Source of the DNA: Propylenella binzhouense
GTDB taxonomy: Bacteria > Pseudomonadota > Alphaproteobacteria > Rhizobiales > Afifellaceae
NCBI RefSeq assembly: GCF_009866965.1
Contig: NZ_SPKJ01000009.1
Location: forward strand, 1 to 64,000
Length of the DNA stretch: 64,000 nucleotides
Reading direction: 5' to 3'
The translations under genes and the position numbers were made by a program. The notes beneath the pieces are model-generated. The model was not told where the DNA came from. It did no database searches and saw nothing but the letters and a program-made list of their open reading frames with translations. Position 1 is the stretch's first letter. Each line of letters begins with the position of its first letter. Shown here in pieces: positions 24,528 through 34,018 of this stretch.

Positions 24528-25358
24528 ATGGACGCCGCGGCGCTTCGCACGATTGCAGTTCACATCCCGACGGAGGAGCTCACCGAGCGCCTGCTCGACG
24601 TCGCCGGCCCGCTCGCAAGCGCCTGCCATGCGCGGATCGTCGGCGTCCACGCGCTCCCCTCGGTGGTGGTCTATGCCGACGTGACCGTGCCGGTCTCGGC
24701 CGAATTCATCATGGCGCAGCAGGAATCCTTCCAGAAGACCGCGAAGGCGATCGGCGAGCGCTTTCGCGCCCGCGCCAGCTTCCTCGGGCTCGAAAGCGAG
24801 TGGCGGGCGCCGGAATCGGATGCCGGCGCGCCCATGCCGATGGCGATCGACGCCTGCCGGACGGCCGATCTCGTCGTGGCGAGCCAGTGGGACGACAGCA
24901 TTCCCGCCTCGAGCGGCTACAGCCCGGCGGACCTGGTGATGGCCGTCGGACGCCCCGTCCTCCTGGTCCCGACCGCCGGCCGGTTCGGCGAGGTCGGGCG
25001 GAACGTCGTGGTCACCTGGAACGGATCGCGCGAATCCGCCCGCGCGGCGTTCGACGCCCTCCCTCTCCTCCAGGACAATGCGCAGGTGCATTTGCTATCG
25101 GTCGGGGACGACGGGGCGGAGAGCGCGCAGGCGATGGCCGACGCGCTCGCCCGGCACGGGCTCTCGGTCGAGGTCGCGACGGCGCATGGCAGCGAGATCC
25201 CGCCCGCCGACGAGATCCTGTCGCGGAGCGCCGATCTCGGCGCCGACCTGATCGTGATGGGCTGCTACGGCCATTCGCGCATGCGCGAGACCGTGTTCGG
25301 CGGCGTCACCAGCAGCATGCTCCGCCAGATGACCGCACCGGTGCTGATGTCGCACTGA
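24528..25358 (+). CDS. Universal stress protein, tandem domains
   Basis: A 276-residue protein with two UspA-like halves. The second half has the ATP-type motif DLIVMGCYGHSRMRE followed by FGGVTSSML (G-x2-G-x9-G-S/T pattern). The first half has IVGVHALP and ADLVVASQW but a degenerate nucleotide loop. Such proteins are cytoplasmic and associated with stress survival. The ATG follows GAGAGGAGAACGAC, a strong ribosome site. It is convergent with the DUF3309 gene across a clear hairpin terminator. Confidence 0.88.
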   Translation: MDAAALRTIAVHIPTEELTERLLDVAGPLASACHARIVGVHALPSVVVYADVTVPVSAEFIMAQQESFQKTAKAIGERFRARASFLGLESEWRAPESDAGAPMPMAIDACRTADLVVASQWDDSIPASSGYSPADLVMAVGRPVLLVPTAGRFGEVGRNVVVTWNGSRESARAAFDALPLLQDNAQVHLLSVGDDGAESAQAMADALARHGLSVEVATAHGSEIPPADEILSRSADLGADLIVMGCYGHSRMRETVFGGVTSSMLRQMTAPVLMSH

Positions 25359-25374
25359 GGCCGGCCGCGGGCGA

Positions 25375-25404
25375 CAGGGACCGTCGGGAGCCGACCGGTC
25401 CCTG
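25375..25404. terminator. Bidirectional hairpin terminator
   Basis: CAGGGACCG at 25375-25383 pairs with CGGTCCCTG at 25396-25404. The inner TCGG/CCGA arms flank a GAG loop, giving a 13-bp stem with one bulged C. It lies between two convergent stops (25358 and 25423). There is no long T-run, so termination may be only partly intrinsic. Confidence 0.6.
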
Positions 25405-25422
25405 CGGACGCCGCCGGGCCGG

Positions 25423-25581
25423 TCAGATCCGCCCCATCAGCAGCAGGATGATGAGGATGATCAGCAGGACGCCGACGATCCCCGAAGGCCCGTAGCCCCA
25501 GCCGCGGCTGTAGGGCCAGGCGGGGACCGCGCCGATCACCAGCAGGATCAGGATGATGAGAAGGATCGTTCCGACGGACAT
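25423..25581 (-). CDS. DUF3309 small membrane protein
   Basis: A 52-residue protein of two hydrophobic segments (TILLIILILLVIGAVPAWP and IVGVLLIILIILLLMG) separated by the conserved YSRGWGYGPSG loop. This is the DUF3309 arrangement common in alphaproteobacteria. It should sit in the inner membrane; no function is known. I chose ATG 25581 because the whole family domain begins there; a longer upstream frame is not coding. Confidence 0.9.
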   Translation of the reverse strand: MSVGTILLIILILLVIGAVPAWPYSRGWGYGPSGIVGVLLIILIILLLMGRI

Positions 25582-25714
25582 CGTGTTTCCTCGTCTTGCC
25601 GCATCCGGGCCGCAGGCCGCCGCCTCCCGGGCGGAACAAGCGAGCCGGCTCAGGGAGAACGGCCGAGGAAAGTCCAAGTTCCTCAACCCGCTCGGGGCGC
25701 AGTGAACGGCAACG

Positions 25715-25777
25715 GGCCCCGTGACGTTCGGCTTCGCCGGCACCGATGTCGAGCGGGTCGATCACGAGGACGACCAC
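25715..25777 (+). pseudogene. Decayed 3' end of a HigB-like toxin gene
   Basis: In the frame of GTG 25721, the codons read VTFGFAGTDVERVDHEDDH. This resembles the end of HigB toxins, which usually read like RF..G.D...VDYxDYH and stop just before higA. Here the following codon is CGA where a TGA stop would be expected, and the upstream frame is closed by TGA at 25703. The toxin body is therefore missing. The call rests on about 20 residues. Confidence 0.5.
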
Positions 25778-25790
25778 CGAGGAGTGCACC

Positions 25791-26072
25791 ATGATGAAGA
25801 ACCCGGGCCATCCCGGCGCGATCCTTCGCGAACTGGTCGTCGCCGAGCTGAACCTCACGGTGAAGGAGATCGCGCGACGCCTCAGCGTGAGCCGCGCGGC
25901 GCTCTCGCGCGTCCTGAACGAGAAGGCGGGCATCAGCGCGGATCTGGCGATCAGGCTCGAGAAGGCGGGCATCAGCAGCGCGGCGTTCTGGATGAACCTG
26001 CAGTCGAACTGGGAGCTGGCCCAGGCGCTCAAGCGCGAGCGGCCGCCGATCGAGCCGCTGACGGCTGTGTAA
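25791..26072 (+). CDS. HigA-family antitoxin-like HTH protein, apparently orphan
   Basis: A 93-residue XRE-type helix-turn-helix protein of the HigA family. NPGHPGAILRELV is the family opening, LSVSRAALSRVLNEKAGIS is the recognition helix region, and FWMNLQSNWELAQA is the dimer helix. ATG 25791 follows GAGGAGTGCACC. Antitoxins of this type bind their own operator and neutralise HigB. No intact HigB is present; only a possible remnant of its last residues lies immediately upstream. It may now act as a plain regulator. Confidence 0.85.
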   Translation: MMKNPGHPGAILRELVVAELNLTVKEIARRLSVSRAALSRVLNEKAGISADLAIRLEKAGISSAAFWMNLQSNWELAQALKRERPPIEPLTAV

Positions 26073-26126
26073 CGACCGAGGCAGCAGCGCAGCCAGAAGA
26101 GGCGCGGGAAAAGGCAGGCTGGGCGC

Positions 26127-26783
26127 ATGTGCAATCTCTACAGCGTCACCAAGGGCCAGGCGGCGATTCGGCAGTTCACGGGCGCGATGCAGGACCGGAC
26201 CGGCAATCTGCCGCCTCTGCCGGGGATTTTTCCCGACTACCTCGCCCCGGTCGTTCGGGCTCTCGAAGATGGCGAGCGCGCGCTCGTGATGATGCGCTGG
26301 GGCATGCCGTGCCCGCCGCAATATGGCGGCCAGCCGGTGACGAACATCCGGAACACCCAGTCCTCGCACTGGCGCCGCTGGCTCGGGCCGGAGCACCGCT
26401 GCCTCGTGCCGGCGACCTCGTTCTGCGAATATCAGGACGCCAAGCCGCGCAAGATCCCGATCTGGTTTGCGCTCTCGCCGGAGCGCCCGCTCTTCGTCTT
26501 CGCGGGACTCTGGACGCGCTGGCACGGCGCGCGCGGGCCGAAATCAGCGCCGGTCGAGGGCGAGCATCTGCTCTTCGGCTTTCTGACCACCGAGGCCAAC
26601 GCCGAGGTCGCGCCGATCCACCCCAAGGCGATGCCGGTGGTCCTCACCACGGCCGAGGAGATGAACGTCTGGTTGCGGGCGCCCTGGGCGGAGGCGCGCG
26701 CCCTGCAGCGGCCGCTGCCGGACGGCACGCTCGCGATCGTCGCGCGGGGCGAGCGCAAGGACGAGGGTCCGCTCGCCGCGTGA
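26127..26783 (+). CDS. SOS response-associated peptidase (SRAP/YedK/HMCES family)
   Basis: A 218-residue SRAP protein. Cys2 directly after the initiator Met is the residue that cross-links to abasic sites in single-stranded DNA. The other active-site features are present: VTNIRNT (Asn), TSFCEYQ (Glu) and [10 protein letters not shown] (His). The family protects abasic sites during replication. It lies 54 bases after the HigA-like gene and may share its transcript. Length and motif spacing are normal. Confidence 0.92.
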   Translation: MCNLYSVTKGQAAIRQFTGAMQDRTGNLPPLPGIFPDYLAPVVRALEDGERALVMMRWGMPCPPQYGGQPVTNIRNTQSSHWRRWLGPEHRCLVPATSFCEYQDAKPRKIPIWFALSPERPLFVFAGLWTRWHGARGPKSAPVEGEHLLFGFLTTEANAEVAPIHPKAMPVVLTTAEEMNVWLRAPWAEARALQRPLPDGTLAIVARGERKDEGPLAA

Positions 26784-27065
26784 GCACTCCTTCCGGGCCG
26801 CGCTTGACAGTTGGCTCGGGGGAATTGACCCTCCGCTACGGGATCAAATCTGCACCACGAAGTGCACCGCGCAATGAACCACGCCTACCCGGCGTCAATG
26901 TAGCTTCCGTGCTTGACCCGCGCGATTCCGGCGTTCTCGGCAGCCAACTCGAATCCTCTGCTGCCCGTTGCAGGCCCGGAGATACAGCGCAGCGGCCGCA
27001 GGAATGGGCCGCCCGATCGGTGAATTGCCGCAAGCCTCGACCGACCGCGCGGTCGCGACGGAGTG

Positions 27066-27872
27066 CTACAATCTTTCCTGCGGGCGGGATTTCGAGCGCG
27101 GCTCCGGAGCGCCGTCAGGGCCCTTCATCCGCCGCTTCACGGCGTGGGTCATCCAGACGACGAGCACGACGGTCGCGGCGAAGCCAATCCCGAGAAAGGC
27201 CCAGTTCGCCGCGCTCGCCTCCCCGCCCGCCGCGGTTCGTCCGAGCACGCCGACCCACACATTCAGGATCGTGCCGGGCACGATGCCGACGAAGGTCGCC
27301 GCGAGATAGCCGGGCAGCGTGACGCCGGTGACGCCGAACGCATAGTTCTCCATCGCGAAGGGCGTGACGGGCGTGAGCCGCGCAAGCAGGATCGTCTTGA
27401 AGCTCTCGTCATGGGCGACGCCATCGATCGCCTTCAGCTTCGGATGCCGCGCGATCACGCGCTCGATCGGCCGGCGGGCGATCGTGCGGCCGATCAGGAA
27501 GGCGAGAAGCGCCGCCGTCATGCCGCCGCCGAGCGCGATCGGGATCGCCCACCAGCCATAGGCGACGGCGACGAGAAGGGTGAGCGGCCAGCCGGGGACG
27601 CAGGCGAGCGTGCCGAGCACGTAGGCGGCGCAGACGATCGCGACGCCTGCCGCGCCCCAGCCCCGCGCCCAGGCGCCGAAGGCGCTCATCCAGTCGGCGA
27701 GCGGAAGCAGGTACCACGCCGCCATCAGGGCGCAGGCGGCGAGCGCCGCAAGCCCGATCCAGACACAGCGGCGGCCGGGCGCGGCATGCGGCGGCCCGGA
27801 GGGCGAGGCGGAGGGCGAGGCCGCGGAGCGGACCTGCGAGGGGGAAGCGGATCGAGCTTGCATCGCGGTCAT
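27066..27872 (-). CDS. TVP38/TMEM64 (DedA-superfamily) membrane protein
   Basis: A 268-residue membrane protein with about six hydrophobic segments. The SNARE-associated/VTT core shows [18 protein letters not shown], a re-entrant G-rich loop ([17 protein letters not shown]), and the family signature [18 protein letters not shown]. Related proteins transport or scramble polyprenyl phosphates and lipids. The N-terminus is a Ser/Ala/Pro-rich cytoplasmic tail, and the start could be ATG 27872 or 27863. The ~280 bases between this gene and the SRAP gene appear empty. Confidence 0.88.
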   Translation of the reverse strand: MTAMQARSASPSQVRSAASPSASPSGPPHAAPGRRCVWIGLAALAACALMAAWYLLPLADWMSAFGAWARGWGAAGVAIVCAAYVLGTLACVPGWPLTLLVAVAYGWWAIPIALGGGMTAALLAFLIGRTIARRPIERVIARHPKLKAIDGVAHDESFKTILLARLTPVTPFAMENYAFGVTGVTLPGYLAATFVGIVPGTILNVWVGVLGRTAAGGEASAANWAFLGIGFAATVVLVVWMTHAVKRRMKGPDGAPEPRSKSRPQERL

Positions 27873-28007
27873 GCGCAGATGAACGCTGCTGCCCGCCCGG
27901 CGTTCCGGCTTCGTTCGGCGCGGCGGCGTCGGGACCCGCCGTCCCGACGGACTGCCCGCTTCCGCGCCTTCACCCTATATTGTCGGCGGACCACCCGGGA
28001 GATGGAG

Positions 28008-28481
28008 ATGACGCAAGCGCACGACGCCATGGAGAGAAGGGTTTCGGCCACCGGCTACGATCTCGGACCGCTTTCCGCGGCGGAGACAGACCGGCTCGCC
28101 GAGAAGCTCACCCCGGAGGAACGGCGCATCCTGCTCGACCATGGCACCGAGCGGCCGTTCTGCGGCGCTCTCCTCGACAGCAAGGAGAGGGGCGTCTACG
28201 CCTGCCGGCTCTGCGGGCTCCCGCTCTTCCGCTCCGGAGACAAGTTCAATTCCGGCACCGGCTGGCCGAGTTTCTTCCAGCCGTTCGATCCGGCCCATGT
28301 CCGGGAGATCGAGGACCGCTCATACGGAATGGTCCGCACCGAGACGCGCTGCGTGCGCTGCGACAGCCATCTCGGCCACGTCTTCCCCGACGGCCCGCCG
28401 CCGACCGGGCTCCGGTACTGCATGAACTCCGCCGCGCTCGAATTCTATCCCGACGGCACGGAGCCGAAGCCCGACGCCTGA
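28008..28481 (+). CDS. msrB: Peptide-methionine (R)-S-oxide reductase MsrB
   Basis: A 157-residue MsrB that reduces methionine-R-sulfoxide in proteins. Two zinc CxxC pairs are visible (ACRLCGLP and [13 protein letters not shown]). GTGWPSF and the catalytic Cys in [12 protein letters not shown] are intact. ATG 28008 is preceded by GGGAGATGGAG. Its stop lies two bases from the stop of the KpsC gene coming the other way. No MsrA gene is adjacent. Confidence 0.94.
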   Translation: MTQAHDAMERRVSATGYDLGPLSAAETDRLAEKLTPEERRILLDHGTERPFCGALLDSKERGVYACRLCGLPLFRSGDKFNSGTGWPSFFQPFDPAHVREIEDRSYGMVRTETRCVRCDSHLGHVFPDGPPPTGLRYCMNSAALEFYPDGTEPKPDA

Positions 28482-28483
28482 CG

Positions 28484-30505
28484 TCACCGGCGAAACCGGT
28501 TCCGCAGCCAGCCTGCGGCGAAGCCGGCACCGTCCAGGATCAGGTCGCCGGCGCCTCGGCGGCCGGCATCCGGGGCGGCCAGGCGCTCGACCACCAGTTC
28601 CGGCGGACACGGGAGCCGCGTCTTCGGGTCGACATAGCGCGGATAGAGGATGAGGGCGGCGGCGACGAGCATGTCGAGGCTGAGCCGCCGTCCGCGCCTC
28701 GGGGCCTCGAGCCGGTCGTCGGTGAGGCCCCAGCCGGCATAGAACGGCAGGCCATGGGTGCCGACCGGCTTGCCGCGCATCAGCGCCTCGAATCCGGCGA
28801 GCGACGTCATCGTCTCGACCCGGTCGCACCACGCGAAGAGCGGCCCGATCGCCGCGCCGAACACGATGTCGTCGGCGTGGCGGAGCGCTTCCGCGCGGCC
28901 GATACGCCCCCGCCGCATCGCGGCCTCGACGTCTGGATGCGGCTTGTAGAGCACGAAGGCGCCGGGAAAGCGCGACCGCACGGCCTCGAGCAGCGCCAGG
29001 TTGCTCTTCAGGGCCGGGGATCCGAAGCGGATCGAAGCGTCATCCTCCACCTGGCCCGGAACCAGGATCCGGAGCCGGCCCTCCTCGCGCGGAAGCCCCT
29101 GACGGATCTCGCCGACATTATACTTGGTGATTCCGGTCGCGACGATCTGCTCCCGCAGACGGGCGGCACGGGCGAGGATCGCCTCGTCGAACGCCGTGCT
29201 CCCGGCGATCTCCTCGAAGCGGCTCGGATGGCGGGCGTCGAAATAGAGCCCGACCGGATCGAGGATCAGGGAGGCGGGAAGCGTCAGCGCCGCCCCGAGG
29301 CCGCGCGAGCGGAGAAAGCCGTCCTCGAGCCGGAGGAGCGCAGGCGCGCCAACGCCGCGCTCCGCGCCCGCGCTCCAGACGGCCACCCTCCCCCCGATCC
29401 GCGCCGCTTCCGCCGCCGCGGCAGCCAGGTCGCGGCGGTGCAGGGGGGGACCTTCGGGGCCGTCGAGGAACGGCGCCACCGCCCGCCGCCGCCAGGGCGA
29501 GAAGCCGGCAGTCACCGTGCGGGGACTGTTCTCGTGGAAGCGATCGCGCAGGAATGCGAGATGCTCGGCCGCCTGCTCGAACGCGACCTCACGCCGGTTG
29601 TAGGGGTCGAGGTAGCGCGCATAGCGGAAATATGCGGCGGCGAACACCTGTTCGAGGCTGCGCACGCCCCCACCATGCGCGACCGCGGCGCGATCGTCCG
29701 TCAGCCCCCAGCCGGCATAGAAGGGCGCGCCGAAGCAGACGACCGGCACGCCCGCCATCAGCGCTTCGAAGCCGAGGAGGCTCGACACGACATAGGCCGC
29801 ACGGCACCGCTCGAGCAGCAGCCACGGATTGACGGACTCCGCCGTGATCGTGGCCCCGTAGCGCTCCGCCGAGCCCGCGAGATGGCCGCCGGATCCGGCG
29901 CGGGCATTGTCCGGATGCGTCTTGACGAGGATCGTGCGGCCCGGATGCTCGCGGGCAGCCGCCGCCAATGCGGCCTCGAAGGCGTCCGGGCCGGCGCCCG
30001 CGCCGGCAATCGACGCGTCGCCGAGGGACTGGTCGACGACGAGGACGAAGTCTCGCGCCTCCCGAAGCGATTCGGGCAGGCGCAGCCGCCCGTCATTATA
30101 TTTCGACAGCCGCCTGGAGCGCAGCAGTTCGATCCCGGCGCGCGCGCGGGCGGCCTCGCCCGGATCGTCCGGCGCGGCAGCGATCAGGCCCCGCAGGTCG
30201 TTCGGGCGGGCGGAAGCGTAGTAGATCCCGGTCCGGTCGACGACATAGGAGAGGGACCGCTCGCCGCGGCCCGGCCGGACGCTCCGTAGAAAGCCGTCCT
30301 CGATCGAGACCAACGGGATTCCGGCACGCGCCGCGACGGCCGTGGCCCGCCGCCCGGGCGCCTTCTCGCCCCAGCGCGCCACAGCGTCGACGGCCGGCAT
30401 GCCGCTCCCCAAGAGGAAGACGGGGGCGAGCCCCGTCAGCCGTCCGACGTCGTCGCGCAGACGCCAGAGGCCGGGATTGCAGATGCCGATCCGGCGGGAC
30501 TTCAT
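28484..30505 (-). CDS. kpsC: KpsC-like capsule Kdo transferase (two GT modules)
   Basis: A 673-residue protein made of two homologous halves. Each half repeats SIEDGFLRS or RLEDGFLRS, a KYN turn, THPD or PHPD, and FYAGWGLTDDR. KpsC builds the poly-beta-Kdo linker on phosphatidylglycerol that anchors group 2-type capsules, working with KpsS. ATG 30505 fits the start of the conserved RIGICNPGLW strand; ATG 30574 would add 23 residues. It is downstream of the export-lipoprotein gene on the same strand. KpsS and Kdo-supply genes (KpsF/KpsU) are not in the window. Confidence 0.9.
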   Translation of the reverse strand: MKSRRIGICNPGLWRLRDDVGRLTGLAPVFLLGSGMPAVDAVARWGEKAPGRRATAVAARAGIPLVSIEDGFLRSVRPGRGERSLSYVVDRTGIYYASARPNDLRGLIAAAPDDPGEAARARAGIELLRSRRLSKYNDGRLRLPESLREARDFVLVVDQSLGDASIAGAGAGPDAFEAALAAAAREHPGRTILVKTHPDNARAGSGGHLAGSAERYGATITAESVNPWLLLERCRAAYVVSSLLGFEALMAGVPVVCFGAPFYAGWGLTDDRAAVAHGGGVRSLEQVFAAAYFRYARYLDPYNRREVAFEQAAEHLAFLRDRFHENSPRTVTAGFSPWRRRAVAPFLDGPEGPPLHRRDLAAAAAEAARIGGRVAVWSAGAERGVGAPALLRLEDGFLRSRGLGAALTLPASLILDPVGLYFDARHPSRFEEIAGSTAFDEAILARAARLREQIVATGITKYNVGEIRQGLPREEGRLRILVPGQVEDDASIRFGSPALKSNLALLEAVRSRFPGAFVLYKPHPDVEAAMRRGRIGRAEALRHADDIVFGAAIGPLFAWCDRVETMTSLAGFEALMRGKPVGTHGLPFYAGWGLTDDRLEAPRRGRRLSLDMLVAAALILYPRYVDPKTRLPCPPELVVERLAAPDAGRRGAGDLILDGAGFAAGWLRNRFRR

Positions 30506-30601
30506 GAAGGCGCGGCCGCCATGGCGTTCCGGTCCAGGGGCCACCGGGTGGGGCCCCTTCGGAGTTCTCCGCAACCGGCGCGGTCTACCGCCGCCGACGT
30601 G

Positions 30602-31756
30602 CTAGAAGCGCTTGATGTCGCGGGCGAAGCCGACGCCTTCGCGGAGACCGCCCACGATGGTCATGAACTTCAGGAACTCCACGCCCGAGGCGTTCGCGAC
30701 ATAGATCACGTCCTTGTCGCGGACGGGGAAGGCCTGCGCCACGATGTACGACGCCGGATCCTTGAGGTTGAGCCGGTAGACGACCGGCACCTGCTCCGTG
30801 GACCACTTCTCGCCCTTGGTCGCCACCGCCGTCGGGCGATGCAGGATCTGATCGACGAGCGCGCGATCCTCGTAGCGGAAGACGAAGATGCCCGTCGCGT
30901 CGGCACGCTCGTCGGCCAGGCCGCCCGTGAGGCCGACCGCCTCGATCAGGCTGATGCGCTCCTCGGCGAACTTGATCTGGCCCGGAACCTTTACCGCGCC
31001 GAGCGCCGTGAAGGTCTGCGGATCGTGAATGACGAAGATGCGGTCTCCCGGCCGCACGAAGACGTTCTCGCTCGGCCGGTCGACGAGCGTCTGCATGAGC
31101 ACGCGCGCCTCGACATTGCCGCGCGACAGCGACACATAGCTTTCATAGGCCGGATTCTGCGGCCCGCCGGCCAAAGCGATGACGTCGAGGACGCGGTTCC
31201 CGGAGGTCGCGATCGGGACCCGCTGGGGCGCACCGACGGCACCGTTCACGTAGACGACCCGGGAATTGTTCTCGGTGATCTGGACCGTCGCGTCCGGCTC
31301 AAGCGCGCGCTCCAGAAGCGCGGTATTGATGGTCGCACGCACCTCCGCAGTCGTACGACCCGCCGCCTGGACGCTCCCCACATAGGGGACGACGATCCGG
31401 CCGGACGAATCAACGGACACCTGCAGCGGCGTCTGCTTGCGCTCCACGGTGGAGAAAAGACCGTCCGGGCCGGCCTCGTAGATCGTGATCGTCAGGATGT
31501 CGCCGACGCCGATCTCCTCGCGGGCGGCACCGGCGCTCGACCCGAAGCGCTCCTCGAATACCGAGGTGCCGTACCAGGCCAGGAGATTGGCAACCTCCGA
31601 ATCGACGTCCACCACCGTGTAGGCGAACTGGGCATTGTCGGAGGCCAATTCGATGGTGCTCGCGAGAGGCCCTTCGCTCGGAACCGAACCGCAGGCGGCG
31701 AGAGACAGCAGGACCGGGAGCGCAGCCCCGGCAGCCAACGTCCTTCTTATCCGCAC
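30602..31756 (-). CDS. Polysaccharide export outer-membrane lipoprotein (Wza/KpsD-like)
   Basis: A 384-residue secreted protein. The signal peptide ends in a lipobox, LLSLAACGS. A poly_export domain follows (IGVGDILTITIYEAG ... VPYVGSVQAAGRTTAEV), then SLBB-like repeats around VVYVNGAVGAPQRVPI and GAVKVPGQIKF. It should form the outer-membrane exit for the capsule chain. I chose GTG 31756 because AAGGGTGAG precedes it and it places the signal peptide at the start; the first upstream ATG adds 22 polar residues. It is divergent from the KpsE/M/T genes. Confidence 0.88.
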   Translation of the reverse strand: MRIRRTLAAGAALPVLLSLAACGSVPSEGPLASTIELASDNAQFAYTVVDVDSEVANLLAWYGTSVFEERFGSSAGAAREEIGVGDILTITIYEAGPDGLFSTVERKQTPLQVSVDSSGRIVVPYVGSVQAAGRTTAEVRATINTALLERALEPDATVQITENNSRVVYVNGAVGAPQRVPIATSGNRVLDVIALAGGPQNPAYESYVSLSRGNVEARVLMQTLVDRPSENVFVRPGDRIFVIHDPQTFTALGAVKVPGQIKFAEERISLIEAVGLTGGLADERADATGIFVFRYEDRALVDQILHRPTAVATKGEKWSTEQVPVVYRLNLKDPASYIVAQAFPVRDKDVIYVANASGVEFLKFMTIVGGLREGVGFARDIKRF

Positions 31757-31938
31757 CGCGCGCTCACCCTTGCAGATCCTGCTCACGAACGGGTGAGTAC
31801 GGGAGTGACGGACGGGTGACAAGCAGAAGGAAACCGCCGGGGCACGTTCCTGCGGCGGTGTGGCTCCGGCGGCACAGTTCCCTTCGGCGCTGCAACACGT
31901 TAATATCCGCCCTACTCAAGGCCTCATTCGGTGTCAGG
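31757..31938. promoter_or_regulatory. Divergent capsule-export promoter region with short repeats
   Basis: This region separates the export lipoprotein from the KpsE/M/T operon. Three related short words, ACGGGTGA, ACGGGAGTGA and ACGGGTGA, occur in the same orientation at 31789, 31799 and 31812. They could be a regulator binding array, but no protein can be named. Confidence 0.35.
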
Positions 31939-33189
31939 ATGCTAGACCGCCCGGAGCGGAAGCCGCAGCAACCGGCCAACGTCACTCCGCTCGCGAAGGG
32001 GCCCGCCCCTGAGCCGAAGCGGCGGAGCGCGTTCTCGTCGACGATCGTCAAGCGCAGGCTGGTGCCGAAGCGGCTCCTGCGGCTCTCGGTCCTGGTCTGC
32101 ATCGTGCTGCCGACGCTGCTGACGGCGTTCTACTACCTGTTCATCGCGAGCGACCAATACGGCGTGCGCACGCAATTCGCCGTCCGTGGTGTCACTTCCG
32201 GGCTCGATCAGCTCGGGTTCAGCCAGTTCCTCGGCTCAAGCTCGTCGGTGACGTCCGATTCCTATATCGTGGTCGACTACATTCTCTCCGCCGAGGTCAT
32301 CGAGGACATTCTGCGGGATCAGGGACTCGATCTCAGGAAGGTGTTCGCCAGCGACCAGGCCGACTGGTTCGTCCGCGCCGATCCCGACGACCCGATCAAC
32401 CTCTTCGTCGATTATTGGGACGACCGGATCGACGTGGGCTTCAATTCGACGACCGGCATCATCACGTTCGACGTCCGGGCGTTTTCGGCGGAGGACGCCG
32501 CGAAGGTCGCGCAGGCGGTGCTGACCGCCAGCGAGCGCCTCGTCAACCTGCTTTCGGAGAAGGCGCGCCAGGAGCTCGTCCGGGTGGCGCGCGCGGAGGT
32601 CGACCGTACCGAGGTCAGGCTGCGCGAAGCCCGGCAGCGCATGCAGCAGTTCCGCGAGAAGGAGCAGACGATCGATCCGTCGCAGATCGCCACCAGCCAG
32701 CTGAAGCTGATCGGCGACCTCGAATCGCAGCTCGCCGAGCTCCGCGCGCGCCGCGACGCCCTCCTGCAGTCGGTCGACCCCAACTCGCCGTCGGTTCGCG
32801 TGCTCGACAGGCAGGTCGCCGCAATGAACCGGCAGATCGAGGAGCAGCGCGCCCGGCTCGGAACCGGAACGAACAATTTCGCCTCGGCCGATTCCTCGGA
32901 CCTAAGCCAGCGGACGCTCAGCAGCGTATTCGGCGACTACACCGAACTGGCGGTCGAACAGGAATTCGCCGAGAAGGCCTACACGAGCGCGCTCGCCGCG
33001 CTTGAGGCCGCCGTCACGGAAGGCCGCAAGCAGCAGCGCTATTTCGGGATCTTCGTCGAGCCGCGGGCCCCCGACATCTCGCTCTACCCCGAGCGCCTGC
33101 TCAACACGTTCCTGGTGTTCCTGGCCTCGGTCGGGCTCTGGGGCATCAGCATGCTGACGGTGGCAGCCGTTCGGGAGCACACGCTCTAG
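31939..33189 (+). CDS. kpsE: Capsule export inner-membrane protein (KpsE/Wzz-like co-polymerase family)
   Basis: A 416-residue protein with a cytoplasmic basic N-terminus, a first membrane segment (LSVLVCIVLPTLLTAFYYLF), a long periplasmic part rich in coiled coil (VDRTEVRLREARQRMQQFRE), and a C-terminal membrane segment (NTFLVFLASVGLWGISML). This is the KpsE plan. It links the ABC exporter with the outer-membrane lipoprotein. ATG 31939 was chosen as the start of the basic tail; the ribosome site is weak. It is followed by the exporter permease and ATPase. Confidence 0.85.
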   Translation: MLDRPERKPQQPANVTPLAKGPAPEPKRRSAFSSTIVKRRLVPKRLLRLSVLVCIVLPTLLTAFYYLFIASDQYGVRTQFAVRGVTSGLDQLGFSQFLGSSSSVTSDSYIVVDYILSAEVIEDILRDQGLDLRKVFASDQADWFVRADPDDPINLFVDYWDDRIDVGFNSTTGIITFDVRAFSAEDAAKVAQAVLTASERLVNLLSEKARQELVRVARAEVDRTEVRLREARQRMQQFREKEQTIDPSQIATSQLKLIGDLESQLAELRARRDALLQSVDPNSPSVRVLDRQVAAMNRQIEEQRARLGTGTNNFASADSSDLSQRTLSSVFGDYTELAVEQEFAEKAYTSALAALEAAVTEGRKQQRYFGIFVEPRAPDISLYPERLLNTFLVFLASVGLWGISMLTVAAVREHTL

Positions 33190-33208
33190 GGATCAGGAGC
33201 CACTCACG

Positions 33209-34018
33209 TTGCCGGCATTTTCCGCCAGCCCGGGCTGGTCCGCCCCGAAGCCGGGCTCGCTGCGGCTGTTCCTGAGGGTGGTGGCAGCCCTCATCCTGCG
33301 CGAGACGCGGACGCGCTACGGCCGCCAGCGCCTGGGCTATGCCTGGGCCCTGCTGGAGCCCGGCGCCTACGTCACGCTGTTCGTCGTCATCCACTCCTAC
33401 ATCTCGCACGTACCGCCCTTCGGCCAGAGCTCGGCGCTGTTCTACACGACCGGGGTGCTTTCGTTCAGGATGATCGCTGCCATCTCCGGCCAGGTGCAGA
33501 GTGCGATCAAAGCCAATCAGCAATTGCTCAACTATCCGATCGTGCGGCCGCTCGACCTCGTCGTCGCCCGCGCCCTTTCCGAGTTTTCGATCCGGCTCGT
33601 CGTCGCCCTGCTCGCCTGGATGGCGCTCGCCATCTACGAGGGCATTCGCATCGTCCATCACCCGGACACGGTGGTGATCGTCCTGCTCGCCATGCTCTTC
33701 CTGGCGGTGGCGGTCGGTTACTTCAATTCCGTCCTCTCCGTGTTCTTCCCGCTGTGGGACCAGATCTGGGGCATCCTGTCCTTCCCGATCTTCATCACGT
33801 CCGGCATGTTCTACGTTCCGAGCCAGCTGCCGCCGGCGATCCTGAACATCGTCAAATGGTCTCCCTATCTCCATTGCGTCGAGTGGTTCCGGACCGGGAT
33901 CTATCTTGACTACACGCCGGTGCTCGACCGCAGCTACGTCCTCTCGATCGCGTCCGTCCTGTTCCTCGCCGCCATGCTGCTGGAGCGGCTCGCGCGCAAC
34001 AAGCTGAACGAGTCATGA
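33209..34018 (+). CDS. kpsM: Capsule polysaccharide ABC exporter permease (KpsM-like)
   Basis: A 269-residue ABC-2 type permease with six hydrophobic segments. The amphipathic start (ALILRETRTRYGRQRLGYAW) is typical of KpsM/Wzm proteins, and the C-terminal membrane segment is preceded by EWFRTGIYLDY. The start is TTG 33209, with AGGAG about 9 bases upstream. It overlaps the ATPase gene by four bases (ATGA). With the ATPase it exports the lipid-linked capsule chain across the inner membrane. Confidence 0.9.
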   Translation: MPAFSASPGWSAPKPGSLRLFLRVVAALILRETRTRYGRQRLGYAWALLEPGAYVTLFVVIHSYISHVPPFGQSSALFYTTGVLSFRMIAAISGQVQSAIKANQQLLNYPIVRPLDLVVARALSEFSIRLVVALLAWMALAIYEGIRIVHHPDTVVIVLLAMLFLAVAVGYFNSVLSVFFPLWDQIWGILSFPIFITSGMFYVPSQLPPAILNIVKWSPYLHCVEWFRTGIYLDYTPVLDRSYVLSIASVLFLAAMLLERLARNKLNES

